A DNA stretch of 64,000 bases from Alphaproteobacteria bacterium (GTDB taxonomy: Bacteria > Pseudomonadota > Alphaproteobacteria > JABAAW01 > JAHZMA01). The notes beneath the pieces are model-generated. The model ran no database searches. It saw only the letters and a program-made list of their open reading frames with translations, and was not told the origin of the DNA. Positions 63,599-64,000 of this stretch are shown piece by piece. The DNA is taken from the NCBI GenBank assembly GCA_022599575.1, contig JAHZMA010000086.1:1-64000 (forward strand), given 5' to 3'. Position numbers and translations under genes: made by a program. Numbering within the stretch: the first letter of the stretch is position 1; each line of letters opens with the position of its first letter.

Positions 63599-64000
63599 TC
63601 AAATGCAAATATGACCCCATCACCCTGCCCTTGATACCGCCTGCATCGGGCAAAATTTTGCCTTGCGAATCGCGGACATCACAAAATAATGGCTGTTGGG
63701 TCGGTGCTTGATGCTCGCTAGAATAGTGAAATTCATGCGCGGTGAACGCATGATGCCGAAACATTGTGGGCTGATTAAGGCGGCAGATACGATAACCTAA
63801 ATGTCGTTTAGGTTGGCGCATATCGGTACTATGGTCAAGCAACCCCGCCATTTGATGCACATCGCCCTGTTCATCTATCAGCTTTTTTCCTAATAGCATA
63901 TAGCCACCACATTCGCCATAAATCCATGCACCGCTTTGTTTTGCTTGCATTAGGCTTGCAAAAAATTTATCAGCTTTGGCAATTTTGGCAGCGAATAATT
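63567..64000 (-). CDS. cobB: cobyrinate a,c-diamide synthase-like C-terminal (glutamine amidotransferase) part; truncated by window edge
   Basis: FFASLMQAKQSGAWIYGECGGYMLLG (catalytic Cys motif), GRVMGSYLHL; frame stays open to 64000. Confidence 0.82.
   Translation of the reverse strand, partial: LFAAKIAKADKFFASLMQAKQSGAWIYGECGGYMLLGKKLIDEQGDVHQMAGLLDHSTDMRQPKRHLGYRICRLNQPTMFRHHAFTAHEFHYSSEHQAPTQQPLFCDVRDSQGKILPDAGGIKGRVMGSYLHLIDEKHDESVL

Overview
The window is a gene-dense, AT-rich stretch of bacterial chromosome whose gene content and operons fit an Alphaproteobacterium; this is inferred from the proteins, and no database search was run. Nearly all of it is housekeeping: def-fmt-icd, rne, mutY, rlmE, ppx, two glycosyltransferases, thrS-infC-argC, trmFO, fabD-fabG-acpP-fabF-mltG, tatABC-serS-pcm-kdsA, eno, lipB, maeB, mgtE, dapA-smpB-mltB-rlpA-dacC-tmk-holB-metG-tatD, secG-pyrG-guaA, yajC-secD-secF, rplM-rpsI and the end of a cobB-like gene, plus tRNA-Glu(TTC) and tRNA-Leu(GAG). 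I see no CRISPR array, prophage, IS element or defence/secretion/BGC island. The most interesting region is the 1.5-kb ORF-free, AT-rich gap between the convergent genes secF and a YdcF-like gene (59649-61168). It holds a 28-bp site resembling the XerCD dif site (22/28 identical to E. coli dif as I recall it). Gene orientation switches there from mostly + to all -. The FtsK/KOPS-like octamers I found by eye (GGGNAGGG) all point toward it from both sides. The same gap carries three copies of the dyad ACTARATATAG and several inverted repeats. I read it as a candidate replication-terminus/chromosome-dimer-resolution locus with an uncharacterised array of dyad sites. Other points: histone-H1-like Lys/Ala/Ser/Thr tails on TatA, TatB and YajC; an 18-bp in-frame tandem repeat at the start of tatD; a probable AUC start for infC; and a cysteine-poor DksA.
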